This document shows positions 50,936 to 63,000 of a stretch of 64,000 nt of DNA, piece by piece. Each line of letters starts with the position of its first letter. Within the stretch, counting starts at the first letter, position 1. This stretch comes from Prunus persica (lineage: Eukaryota; Streptophyta; Magnoliopsida; Rosales; Rosaceae). The notes below the pieces were generated by a model. It saw nothing but the letters and a program-made list of their open reading frames with translations, did no database searches and had not been told where the DNA came from. The position numbers and the translations under genes were made by a program. The stretch is taken from the NCBI RefSeq assembly GCF_000346465.2, contig NC_034011.1, positions 14,321,339 through 14,385,338 of the forward strand, given 5' to 3'.

Positions 50936-52780
50936 TTCCCATAACACAATTAGCTTGATGGGCCTATTTGAGGCAATCTTTTAAGATATGCCACACATGA
51001 TACAATTTAAAAAATTTTACATGGAGGTAAGTGATCGTTCAAAAATATACAATTTCACGTGATTACGATGATGGTTGACAAATATAATTACGATGATAAC
51101 ATTAAACTATGAAGATAACTACTCACCATGTCACGTGATGAGCTCATGTTGCCTTTATTCAAACAATTCTTTCATAGAGAGCATTCATCGTTGATGGTCT
51201 TGAATCGAGATTCAATGGCTTCACGTGATCAAGGCACCAAGATTTTTGACCCATAATTGTTTTGTGATGAATTAATAAATGGTACACAATTCCAAAATGT
51301 AAGAGATTGTTTATTGTTCCCCACTTATCAAAACTCAAGCTCTACATGAAGCTTGATCTCCGTGGTGCTTCTAATTGGTTTTGGGGTCATTTTCAAATAA
51401 AATGAAAGCGGGAATGAAATTAAAAGGAAACTTCAAAAACTCTCTGTTTTAATGAAGGAATTGAAAATTATATAGAATTCTAAAATGATAGAATTTAGAT
51501 TTTTTTCATTTCAATTTCTGGCAATTGAAGATTTCAGTGTTTGGATTTATGTATATCGAATTTTGTAAATGGTACTATGAAAATTGTGAAATAACTCCTA
51601 TTTTTGTGGAAATTAAACTCGGAATTTTCAATATCTCCTCTTAATGCCGAGTTATTTTCTCTCATCCAAACAAAGAATTAAATAAGAAGAATGTAATTTT
51701 GTGTGGATTATTTGACAAATTTATTTATAGAATTTCGGTCAAATGTACGATTGGATATGATTTAGTATATTTGATTTTATGATTTTGAGCATTAGATTTA
51801 AATTTGGGCCATTTAACCGTTAAAACAGTCAAAAATCAATGTATGCCATTGATTTGAATTGGAAAAAATAAAACGGATGACCGTTGGATTTCAATGACTA
51901 GCTGATCCCAACTGCGTGCGGCTCAAGCACATGGTCACAAATTTAGGTTGTACCACACGAGATCATTTCGGTTCCAGTAACATTTATAAAAATAAAAAAA
52001 ATCTGCTACTGGCCTGGAGCCCAATCCAAAGCTAGATTTGGACCCTTCCCGCACATGGGTCTGAGGGGAATCCAGGCCGAACATTCCTAATTTTGGTTTT
52101 AGCCTTCGGTTTGGAGAAAGCCTAATGTAGAGGAACTAAACCCAATTTTTTTGTAAAAACTCAAAATACATCCCCAACCCATGTATAGGAAGAGGCCAAT
52201 TTTGAGCTTTAGCTAAACTACCAATCCAAGTTTGGGTTCGGAATTAAATGGGCCTATACTGGGCTAGAGCCCACTCAACAAGCACGTACATGAATTTATC
52301 GCTTAATTGCGATGCACGGGTTCAATCGCGCAAGGGGCCTGTTGTGCTTAGAGTTCAATGACACTTTGAAGCGATCTAGATTAACTGGCTCTTGAGATCC
52401 AACGACTAGCTCCGATATGATGATCTAGATTTAATTTGACCTAATCTAACGGTAAAAAACAAAAAATTCAATGGTCGAAATGCCTAAATTAGATCCAATC
52501 CCAAAAGTTATCCCAAACTCACTAACAAAGTTTCTTTAACATTCCAATCTTTATATTCTCCTTTCATTTTTCTAAGTTCTTATGTAATTTTGTGTCAATA
52601 ATAGATTATCGCTTCGATTAAAAAATTATTAATAATCCTCTTGTCTAATTAATATTAATTAGTTTTGCTAAGGATGTTGGTTGGTATTATTTTCTTTTTC
52701 TTTTTCTTTTTTGCTTCTTTCAAATTCTTTTCAAAGGGTAAAATTGAATTTTAGAGTTTGCAAATGTAGGGTATGAAGAG
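50936..52780. other. Gene-free interval upstream of the bL21c gene
   Basis: AT-rich, with only short frames. No terminal repeats or protein motifs recognised. Confidence 0.5.
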
Positions 52781-52917
52781 CAAATTGTTGGGCCGAAATA
52801 GACTTCCTTCCCCCACATACATATTTGGTTTCTGCTAACGGATAGGATAAGTCCATGGCAGAGTGAGTGAACAGCTCACTTGTTGTAGCCTTAAGCTTTT
52901 CCTCTTAAATCAAAACA
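52781..52917 (+). promoter_or_regulatory. Proximal promoter and leader of the bL21c gene
   Basis: TGGGCC at 52789-52794 matches the site II element (TGGGCY) frequent in plant ribosomal-protein promoters. No clear TATA box is seen, also usual for that class. Confidence 0.4.
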
Positions 52918-55900
52918 ATGGCAGCCTCTGCAACTCTTTCCTTGTGCTCTTTGTTCGCAACCCATTGCAAAATCTCACAGAACCTTCAAACCCCGTCCAG
53001 CAATGTCAGCTTTCTGTCTCTCTCTTCTTCTTCTTCTTCTTCGCACAAGCTGTCTTCCTCCTCTTCACGACCCACATTCCCTCTTCTAACCAAGTCGGCG
53101 GAAGCTGAATCTGCTGTGGTCGTCGAGGCCGAGTTTCAAGCCTCGGAGTCTGAGGCCAAACCTGATGATACGGAGCCTGCGGCTTTGCAGGTGGTTGAAA
53201 CCCCTTCATCCCCAAAACGCGAGCAGTTGTTTGGTGTTGTTATGGTATGTATTCAATTTCAATTCATTGACTGAATTTATGGTTACCCAGATGTTTTAAG
53301 CTGAAAAAATGGCGTTTGTGGTCATTAATTTTGTTGTTCAGTTGATTAACCAGCTGACATTTTGTTTGTAATTACGTTTTTGCTTAGTTTCTTTTCTCTA
53401 AAAACAGAAGTTCGAATTTTGGGTTCTCTATTTAGATCATAATTGCTAATCTTATGACTGGGTTTGCTTCTGTATGATGTCTGTTTAGATTGGTGGGCGC
53501 CAATACATTGTTATACCTGGACGATATATCTATACTCAGAGGCTGAAAGGCGCTAATGTCAATGATAAGGTATGATATTCTTCTCATTCTTTGGTTATTA
53601 GTTACTTGAATTCTTGTCATGTTTGTTCCATCATGGCAATTCTTGTTGTAGTTATATCTAGCTTTAACTTAGTTTTGTGAAATTTTTTGCTTTGATTGGA
53701 TTTTAATACATTGCCAGTACAAGAATCACACACAAGTGCAGTAATTTTGATGAAGTTAATACGCTTTTACTTCTTGGGTTGGCATGAGAAACATTCCATT
53801 TCCAGTGACATGCCTCAAATTATTAACCCCATCAGTTGAGAACCTGTGAAATTAGGTGACTTTCAGCTAATGTTGCATCAAATCATAAATTGTTGGAACC
53901 ATAGTTGCATAAAACTGTTGATTGAAAATGCTGCGATGAGTCAATCCTTTACAAGATGTTGTAGAAGCATTAATTATAACTGGGAAAGGAACTTGTTTGC
54001 AACTATTGGCCTTCTGTTTCCAATTTCACAAGTAATCATTTCAAGACAAAGTCATGGGCGTTTGATCTATGCCAATAACAAAGTTCTTGTTGACTAATGT
54101 GGTTACCCTTTATTGGTAGAAAGGAAAATCAGGAACACAGCCCTCAGTTTATGAGCTTTGCCCTCTCGTGGAATTCTTTTGGGTTTGCTTATGGTTGTAA
54201 CCAGCTTGGGATCAAAATCTAGTTTTCATTTTTGGGTACACAATACTTAAAGGGAAGCATCTAATAATTTTTTTAGTGAAAGTAGTACATTAACAGTATG
54301 CTCTTCTACTGTACCTAGAATTTTCAATGTGAATGCCCTTGCTATTAGCATCTACTTTGATGAATGCTCCTTAAATAACCAATCCTTCACCAATTATAAT
54401 AATTTAGTCCTTTGGTTTCCTGTGAGATATTGACACTTGATGAGGGAGAATGAGGAAGTACTATGAACAATGGGTTTGCCTTTTCGTGGATGCACTTTTT
54501 TGGAGGAGCAATTTCAGCTAAAATAATTGCTTTTCACTTTGGAGAGCTACACCGTTCACTTTAACCTGTATTGGCACTTCTTCAAGATCTTAGTGCTAGA
54601 TGCTTTTCGTCTTGTTACACTATCTTTTCCATAACACAATTAACGTGGTCTTCTCCTCTGTTATCCTGAACTAAAAAAGAAGAAATAAGAAGGAAGAAGA
54701 ATTTTACAACTCAATTGGTAGTTTATCCTCCATTGCCTTGAAATTGAACTATGAACTTATGGATGCTTGAAGAAATAGTGTGCAATCTCGGTTCATAAAG
54801 CTGCATTAAGTTTTGGGTTCAGATTGCCAGTAACATGCTTAAAATAACTTTGGTTGTTCCATTTAACAAAAACTCTCCTTTGCATTACACCGACCGATGG
54901 GTATGCCTTGTCAATGAGAATATGAAATAGTTCAGAGTATATTTCAGCATGTCATGATGGAGTTAGAATATAGGTTATTCTAGTTAGCGACATAATTTAA
55001 TTTCTCTTTCATGATGGAATTAGAATATTTAGAATATATTTCGGTATGTAACATTGAGAACCTTCTTAGGGTTTGTAATGGTATTAACAATTGGTTGAAA
55101 ATTGCATAGATGCGAAAGAAAATAGAAGAGAGTAATTAGAAGAATAATAATCAACAAGATATGAAAACCTATAACCACACTATTGTCTTCTGGGAACCTC
55201 AATGTCTCACCTTACAAAGTATAAAACATGCAGAAAGTCCTACGCATAGAGCAACAGAATCTGCAAATTTCTAATAAAATATGGAGATTCTTTTCAAACT
55301 CTTAAAAGGGGAAAGACTTTTCAGTAACTAAACAGTGCACGTACTTCACCTAAACAAGGGTAAAAGAAACTAGACTCATGACTAACCAACTTCTTATTCT
55401 GAATCTGAAACACCTCAAATCTCAAAATTATAAATGTACCAAAGTGTAGAGGTTCTTCCCTTATCTCCCTTTCAGCACAAGAATATTTTTAACTCCATAA
55501 AAATGTACTATTGCTTTACTAGAATCCATCAATAGTTGGAGAATACTGTGGTCTGTTGTCTAGCCTTTAAATAATGATTCTAAATCATTAATTCTTTCAT
55601 GACCCAAAAAAATCTTTAATTCTTTATATTTATAAAACCAGTGATGTTATCAGCATTGGCTCTTTTATTTGCCAAGAACTGATCATTGCTTTGTTCTCAA
55701 GATGTTTAAACTTGATCTTATGCAGATTGTTCTGAACAAGGTATTGCTTGTGGGAACAAAAACAACTACCTACATTGGAAAACCAGTGGTGACAAATGCT
55801 GCTGTACATGCTGTAGTTGAAGAACAAGTAAGTCACTATATCATAATGAATCGATCGCTTTTACCCACACAAATAATGTGTCTCTATATGTGTGTCTGCG

Positions 55901-57361
55901 TATATTTTCTGCTTCTTATTGTGACATATTATTATGCAGGGACTAAATGACAAAGTAGTTGTCTTCAAGTATAAAAAGAAGAAAAATTATAGGAGAAACA
56001 TTGGTCACCGACAGGTATTACCTTCATTCATCTCATTTCTTTGTGAGCTAACCAGAACAGTAGAGTTTATTCATGAGTGCAACTAAATTTTTTGCGAAGA
56101 CTTGATTTCATATATGGAAACAAGGAAAGAAACAAAGTTTCAATTTTTCATATAGTTTTTTGGCCTAATAGGATGATAGAAACGAAGTTACAGGTATATG
56201 CATTTTGCATATACTGCAATGAGACTTTGCCTCTCATTTTCTTTATCACCCTCATCTTTTATTTACCCTAGTTTAAATTCGAGTCCTATTTCCTGATCAG
56301 TCATGCACCCAGTTCATGTGACTCTTGACCAAAATGTGTAAAGCAGGTATTCAATGCTCTAAATTTCTATTTACTTGACATTTTGGCAAGTTTAACCTTT
56401 GGATATGACATGGATACTCTGAAAGGATACACAAGGGATATGAGATGGATACAAGAGGGATTTATTGATTCATGCAGATGTTTTTGGGAACAGTGAAACT
56501 GAGGGTAACTTTGAAAAAGTCTAAGAATTGTTTTTGAAGAGGGGATTTGAGTGGTATTATATAATGTTAAGGGCTGATATGAACACAAAGCAAAACATAA
56601 AATAAGAAAGAAGGAAAGAAAATTTGATATGGTAGTTCACTATGCGTTATGGATTATGTGACTGCATGCCGAGTCTCACCATGAATTGGGTCTATATGGA
56701 CTATATAGGCGACAATCATCTTCATTAGTGACTAATTCTATTAGGATTTTGACCCCATGTGGTGAGCACATTCTTTGAGTTGTGACAAGATTTTCAGGTA
56801 TTAGAGTCAATCAGGGACCATACTGACAAGATTTTTGGGGAAATTTATGTTTGAAATTGAAATATATATATATATATATATGTATCTTTGTAGTACAAGC
56901 TGCTGAATCTTGCAGAGTGCATCACATGTAATTTGCTAAAACCAAGCTCAATTATTTTAATTTATCATCGTAGATAGGACGCAAAGGCAGCAATATGTAC
57001 TTCTAGTTTTCTGTATACTTTTCATCTAGTGCTCCAAGCAAGAAGTTCCTGAATAATCGAGCAAACACCTATACCTTACAGTTTGTTATATGTTTTTTTT
57101 AAAAACAAAATTCTGAAAACGAAGAGACACATCTACCTTTATCCCTTGGGATGAAAACAAACTTTTGTATGTGTTTTTCTTAAGATCTTATATATGTCCT
57201 TGATCAAATACACACATCACTTTTCCTCTTAATTGCCTATTCCTGTTTTGATGCTTTTGATTTAGTTTTAACTCATTTAATGTATCCAGCCAAATACACG
57301 GATAAGGATAACAGGCATCACTGGCTACCAAGACTATCCAGCAGTTACCCTTGAGTCGTAA
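52918..57361 (+). CDS. RPL21: Plastid 50S ribosomal protein L21 (bL21c), 218 aa, 5 exons
   Basis: Exons: 52918-53244, 53489-53569, 55726-55827, 55940-56014, 57290-57361. All are in phase 0 with GT-AG introns, 657 nt in total. Residues 1 to about 55 are Ser-rich, Ala-rich and poor in acidic residues ([13 protein letters not shown]...), a chloroplast transit peptide. An acidic linker follows (about 60-95). The bL21 domain runs from about 104 ([13 protein letters not shown]) to the end and includes the family signature [16 protein letters not shown] and [10 protein letters not shown]. The protein binds 23S rRNA in the large subunit of the plastid ribosome. Length fits plant plastid L21 (about 220 aa). 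The second intron is 2.2 kb and the fourth 1.3 kb. The gene looks intact. Confidence 0.96.
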
Positions 57362-58984
57362 CCGCATAGGAGGAGGTTTCGGTTCAGGATTTGGTTTTTT
57401 GTTTTTTGTTTTTCAATGCTTCTGAATATATTCTTGAAGTAGTGAATCTGAATATTCTTCCTTTTAGTTTCGTTGCCCTTCTCATTTTGTATGTAAGCTG
57501 GTAGATGGATTACCGTTCGTTTTGCCCAAAATGCTTAGTGTCATTATCCATTCTGTTCATACGACTTTCACATGATTGCAAAGTTTCCATTGATGCATTT
57601 TACATGGTTGCCTTCTACCTCAAAGAAAGATAAAAAGGGTAAACAAAAGAAAAAGGTAGGCTTAGCAACTTGCCATGTGAAGCACACTGGTTTCAAACAA
57701 ACAAAAATATGACTCATTGGCCTATTGTATTTAAATAAATAAGCCATAGCCCAAAGGATGTGTTTTTTTGGTTAGAGAATGCAAGCCTCTGCATGTGTTT
57801 AGAACAGCGGTCGTAGTACAGTAGAATTCCCTGAAATCACATAAATTACTTCAATCGACTTCTGATAGTTGAGTCGTCTGCAAGTACCTTGAAATCACAG
57901 AATTCCAAGAAACCACATCCCTCTCATCTCAGGCATAACATCAAAACAAGACTGCGCGAACCCAATGTCGCCACTCTCAGCTGAAAATCAGTGTTACATG
58001 AGACCATGTCCCGATGCGACATTCCATCAAACGCCTTACTTGCATATTCCAAAATGTGACACTTCATATATTTGGATCAAACAACTTGTAACAGATACAG
58101 TAGGTGGCTCGACCAGAAAAGATCATGCGTGCATTGTTTGCACCGATTTAAAGCTCTGCCATGGCAGTTATTGCTGGAAAATGTGGGAGACGGTTGAAGT
58201 ACTTGGTGGCTGTTGTTTGGCATTGAGAGAGAGTAGAGAATGCATAAATTGGTTGTGTTGGAACAAATATTGTAAGGAGAAAGAGAAACGTCTTGTTGTC
58301 GGCGTGTAAATTCATATGTTTTTTTATTTATAATTTTAATTTATTCTAAAGAACAAATTTATTTACTTACACTATTTTATGATGAGTTTGTATCATAAAG
58401 AGATCAGGACGTGAAGTTTTGTAATCGAATTAAAACATGAAGTTCTTTGAATTTAAATAATTGAGGGAATGAAGTTTCTCGGTTCTAATTGCAACAACCA
58501 ACATAAGTTTTGGTATATTTATTTATGTTTACGCAACAGGGTATTCGGCACGCTTTTGCCGCATGCAAAAACATTTGGTAGTTTGTAGTGTTTCCCTCTC
58601 TTCAGGTAGGTTAATAGAATGAGTTATGGTCATTCTTTATTTGAGATGCATGAACGCGTACCAAGCCACCAAAAATGGCTTGAATGGAAAGATAGGATGG
58701 GGTGTGCGTGTAGTTTTGACTTCTAACCATACAATTGTTCGGACAAGCAAGAAACTTCATCTTGGCTTAGGTTTTTTTTCACTTCATTGGGGTCAAGAAT
58801 GGTTAGATTTTGGATTTTTAATTTTTATGTTGTTGGATTTTTAGGATTTATGATATGATGAATGTAAATGCAAGAAACTAAATGACAAGAAAGCAAGTGT
58901 GTTCAAACAAAATTTTTATAAAAAAAACTTAATAAAGCCAAGAACCTACTATAAACTACGAAAAATAATAAACTTAAAACTAAG
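57362..58984. other. 3' flank of the bL21c gene; no further gene supported
   Basis: T-rich 3' UTR for the first 200 bp. A 114-codon frame at 57965-58309 is Cys-rich but matches nothing I know and has no gene-like context. Confidence 0.45.
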
Positions 58985-59470
58985 AGATTTTTGTAGACAT
59001 GTCACCTGAACTTATACTTCAATTTCAATTTGTCACCTTAAAGAAAAATTTAAGAGAAATGTCACTTTAATTTTTCAATATCCATGATTTATCATCTGAC
59101 TTTAACACCATTCAATTTTCCATTCATTTTTAAGGGTATTTTAGTCTTTTCTTTTTTTATTGGCATTTAAAAAATGGAAAAATCACTATTTATACATGGT
59201 TAGAGAGAGAAGAGGGGGAGGGGGGTGGGTCCTATGCGATGTGTTTTGGGGGCCGGTAGGGGAGAAAGGGAGAGAGAGGTCTCTTTTTTCTCTATTTTTT
59301 TTTCCTTGAAAATGGAAAGACTAAAATACCCTTAAAATGGATGGAAAATTGAATGGTGTTAAAGTCATATGACAAATCATGGATTTTGAAAAATTAAGGT
59401 GACGTTTCTCTTTAAGGTGACAAATTGAAACTGAGGTATAAGTTTAGGTGACATTTCGACAGTTATCCCT
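58985..59470. mobile_element. Long-TIR MITE (486 bp), Mutator-like
   Basis: The arms 58985-59158 and 59302-59470 are imperfect inverted copies of about 170 bp. They share TCAATTTCAATTTGTCACCTTAAAG-like, TTTAACACCATTCAATTTTCC and AAGGGTATTTTAGTCTTTCC-like blocks. The spacer of about 140 bp contains a purine-rich run (59205-59280). Flanking 9-mers AAAACTAAG and AGAACTAAT agree at 7 of 9 sites, which fits a 9-bp Mutator-type target duplication. No coding content. Confidence 0.8.
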
Positions 59471-59479
59471 AGAACTAAT

Positions 59480-60390
59480 TAAGTAAACTTGAATAGAAAA
59501 AAACTTTGTATTTAAAGAAAACAACTTAAATTAAAATCACTTGAAATCTAATAACAACGGAATTTACAGTGCATGAAAATAAACTAGAAAACTGAAGAAC
59601 TTGGCTATACTCTGTGGAAAGTACGAACTAGACTAGTTAGGAAGTGAAAAGTGCAAGATAATGAAGTAGAGTTTGTGTGTTGTGTTTGAGGTCCTATTTT
59701 CTTCTTCAGATGATGTATATATATTCAAATTGTTGGGCATGATTGGCACTTAATTGTAAATTAAGTGGATATGTTTAATTTAATTTTCTATTGGAATTTT
59801 GTACCTATATTGTTTTATGTACGGTGTGAAACCGAGCTTCCCAAGTCTCGAGTTCCCAACGACCCTTTAGAACGTACCCTCCTCCCTCCCCCACCCATAT
59901 TGCTTGGATTATTCTTTCTCTTCTTTGACTATTTTGTCAGGCAAGTAGTGCATGAGAAAAGTGTGCTTGGCTATTTAATCAGGCAAGTAGTTTATCTTCT
60001 TTAGATATACAAAGCACCATTAATATCCCTCGTAAGTGTTACAGCATAAATTCGACAAAAAAAAGAAGAAGGTAATTGTTATGGCAAGAAAAGTTTCTAG
60101 AGGTTTAAGATGGATAATTGATGATGTTGAATTGCAATTTGCATTCCTATTGTCAGATAAGTGTAGGTAGCTGCGTCTTTCATTCAGATATTGAAAATTG
60201 ACGTGAAGCCTGCGTCTATTCAGCTAATAAAATTTCATCATCCATTTGGATTCGAAAAAGAGTTTTGAAACATACATACACTCAACAATTTTTTATACTG
60301 AATTTGGAAGAGAATTTTAGTTTCGAATTTGTTTGGATTGGAATTGAAATCCCCAGATTATGATATGAAGTCCTCAGGTTAGGAGATTCT
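59480..60390. other. Gene-free interval
   Basis: AT-rich without repeats or frames of note. Confidence 0.5.
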
Positions 60391-60398
60391 AATTTCAA

Positions 60399-60480
60399 GT
60401 GGTTAAGAGCATTTACCTAAGCACCTGAGGTCCTAGGTTCGATTCCCGCTCCCATTATCACTTGTATAAAAATAAAATAA
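60399..60480 (+). repeat. tRNA-derived SINE-like motif
   Basis: GTGGTTAAGAGC (60399-60410) resembles a tRNA box A, and GGTTCGATTCC (60436-60446) is a textbook box B, 26 bases further on. An A-rich tail (ATAAAAATAAAATAAAAATTC) follows. No tRNA cloverleaf can be folded with confidence, so a SINE head or tRNA-related remnant is more likely than a tRNA gene. Confidence 0.5.
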
Positions 60481-60854
60481 AAATTCTTATATAGTGGACA
60501 GTCATTGAATGCTTAGTTGGTCTTTCAGTTGACATTACTGAACCCATATCTCATTCGGTGGTTTTCTCTTACGATTAAAGTAAGCCCTAAACCTTATTAA
60601 AGTTCACTTAGGTTTCTAGAAATGAGATAAGGTACCAAAACATTCTTTATAGGCATCAGTTTTTCGCGGTTGCTTTGACAGTAGTAAGGTGACGCTTATT
60701 AGAAAAGACATTGGAGAAAAATCGATGCATATTACCATGAACAACGACGGTAACTTCAAAATCAACTGATGCTTAACTAGCTTTAGTTGTTGACTTTCTT
60801 CACAATAATGTTGACTTCCGACGTCTTTGACCATAACAACAACGGTCCACTTAT

Positions 60855-61150
60855 GCCTTTTGACAAGAACCACTCCACTTATGATATATTTCCAAATATC
60901 TTAAATATGTTTAGCATCAGTTATTTCTCAAACAATGCAGTGTCTGAAAATCATAAGCATCGTTTTCTTCATATCTTTGATGCCTATTAAAAGGAACTAC
61001 TTCACTTCTGTTGTATTTCCTGATATCTTAAAATATGTGTAGCATTAGTTACTTCTCAAACATTGTAGTGTCTAACTTTCATAAGCATCATTTTCTTCAT
61101 ATTTCAGAAGCCTTTTAACAAGAACCACTTCACTTTTGGTATATTTCCCG
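60855..61150. repeat. Tandem repeat of about 127 bp
   Basis: Units start at 60856 (CCTTTTGACAAGAACCACT), 60983 (CCTATTAAAAGGAACTACT) and 61111 (CCTTTTAACAAGAACCACT). The two full units share CATAAGCATC(A/G)TTTTCTTCATAT and TTCTCAAACA(A/T)TG. The third is partial. Confidence 0.8.
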
Positions 61151-61739
61151 ATGTGTTAACAAGTAAAAACAACAATTTCATGTTATAACATGATGTTTAA
61201 TTATGGTTATGCCATTTGTCCAAACTATAGCATAATTCAAGTGATGTTTAAGGCCAACACATTTTTTTGTTCCTTGCAGTTTAACTCTTGTAATGTCAAA
61301 CTAAAAAGTCATATCTTCATTAATTATCATGAAACATTACATAATACTTGAGTTTTGTAGTCCAAACCTCACATTGTTATTATGAATAACTACATGTACA
61401 GTGTTGTAGTGGTCGAGTATAGAGGGTAAATTAGGTTTTACAAAAAAATTAAAGCCTTTTAAAATAAAAGAAACTACATTTTTATTTGAAATTGATCATA
61501 AATGACAAAAAAAAAGGGGGTTATCTAAAGAGAGAAGCCTCAAAAGGTGTTATTTTATTTTATTTTATTTTATTTTTTGGGGTTTTAAAGTTAGTAAAGG
61601 GGAGGGGGATTTTCTTACATACACTACTAATTTGCCATTGTGATTTGAACCTGACACACCACTTATCTGCAATTCAAAATAATTTTTTACTCTAATTAAA
61701 TTGTTAAGAGATTGTGGGGGTCTTTTTTGTTGAGAAGGC

Positions 61740-63000
61740 TTAGCTGGGCTTGATGGTTGCTAGGTCTTGAATAAAGCCTTCAAGTCCTTCTTTTTGAGTA
61801 AGCAAGAACTAGACCCAAAGAATCCCGAAGTAAAAGCAAGTCCTAGGAAATACTCTGTTCTTCATCTAGCGGCTCTTTGGATTTCTATGGCTGCATGAGT
61901 TGATATAGAGACCACATGTGCTTGGCATGGTGAGTCAGAATATTAAAAGGCTTGGCATGAGAGGTTTGTGGTGTGGGCGCTAAGTGCCCATAAGTTTAGC
62001 ATGACAGAGAGACTTGCATGAGGAATGAATGATTATGGCAGTGTGTTGTGGCATGGTTTGGGTAGTGTTTAAGGTTTGAGATGGTATTCAGGGCATGGTG
62101 ATAATGGCTAGAGGATAAGCTTGCCTCTGGCTACTACTTGGTTGTGTGGTGGTTGTGTTGGTGTTTTGGGTTTGAAATGGTATAAGTATGATGGAGGAAG
62201 GCTTGGGCTTTGTATGTTCATGGCAGTGGGTTTTCTGGATGATGTTCATGACTTAGAGTGCTTTACAGAAGAAGAGAAGCTCTGGCTACTGCTTGGCTGT
62301 GTTGGTGGTTGTGTTAGTGTTTTAGGCTTGAAGTGGTATAAGCATGATGCAGAGGTTAAGGCTTGGTTTTGGGTATTTCTAGCAGCTAAAGGATGAGCTT
62401 GCCTTTGGCTACTGCTTGGCAGTGTCTGTGTTTTGCAATGGCTAAGGCTTGTTGGTGTTTTGTAAAGGGTGAGCTTGCCTCTTGGTTGTTTTTAGATGAT
62501 GTGCAAGGTTTTAGAATGGCCAAGACTTGGTGTTTTCTAGCGGAGGGTAAGCTTGCCTTTGCCTCTCTTCCCCCCTTCCCTCTTGGCAACCGATGCCTCC
62601 CTTTTATAGGTGCTGGGAGTTCCTGGAAGTTGCGAAAGATTGGTTTTTTAACGCAGGAAGATGAGGCGTTGGTGCCTATGGCTTTAATTGAGTTTGATTG
62701 GCTTTACTGCTGAAAGGGTTGGGTAGCAGGCACCGCAACCTAGTTTTAGAGCTGCTGGAAGGGTTTAGTGCTCGAAGAAATTGGGAGTCGGGTAATAAAT
62801 GCTCTAGCTCGATTGTTGGTTACGATGTAGGTTTTATTGCTGGGAGGTTAGGCCTGTAGCTTTTAGTGCTTGAAAGTTGGTAGCTTGGGGTTGAGTGCTG
62901 GGAAGAAAATGTGTGATCTCTCTTTGCCTACCGGTGTGTATTGGGCTTAAGAAAGTGGGTACGAGTTTTGGTGCTCACAAGTAGCCCAAAACTTCTACTT
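61740..63000. repeat. Degenerate repeat block
   Basis: A module with GAGCTTGCCT..GGCTACT.CTTGG, GTGTTGGTGTTTTGGGCTTGAA and ATGATG is repeated with changes at about 62120-62235, 62277-62375, 62394-62470 and 62468-62560. GC is higher than around it. It may be an LTR or leader of an old retrotransposon; no ends were found. Confidence 0.4.

Noticed and set aside
57965..58309. 114-codon frame, Cys-rich, downstream of bL21c
   Set aside because: No known motif, no splice or promoter context, and composition like the surrounding non-coding DNA. Chance frame is the simpler explanation.
60399..60446. A functional tRNA gene
   Set aside because: No acceptor stem or anticodon arm could be paired around the A and B boxes.
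62121..62713. Plus-strand frames of 91 and 106 codons (Trp/Cys/Gly-rich)
   Set aside because: They follow the degenerate DNA repeat and their reading changes from unit to unit, so coding use is unlikely.
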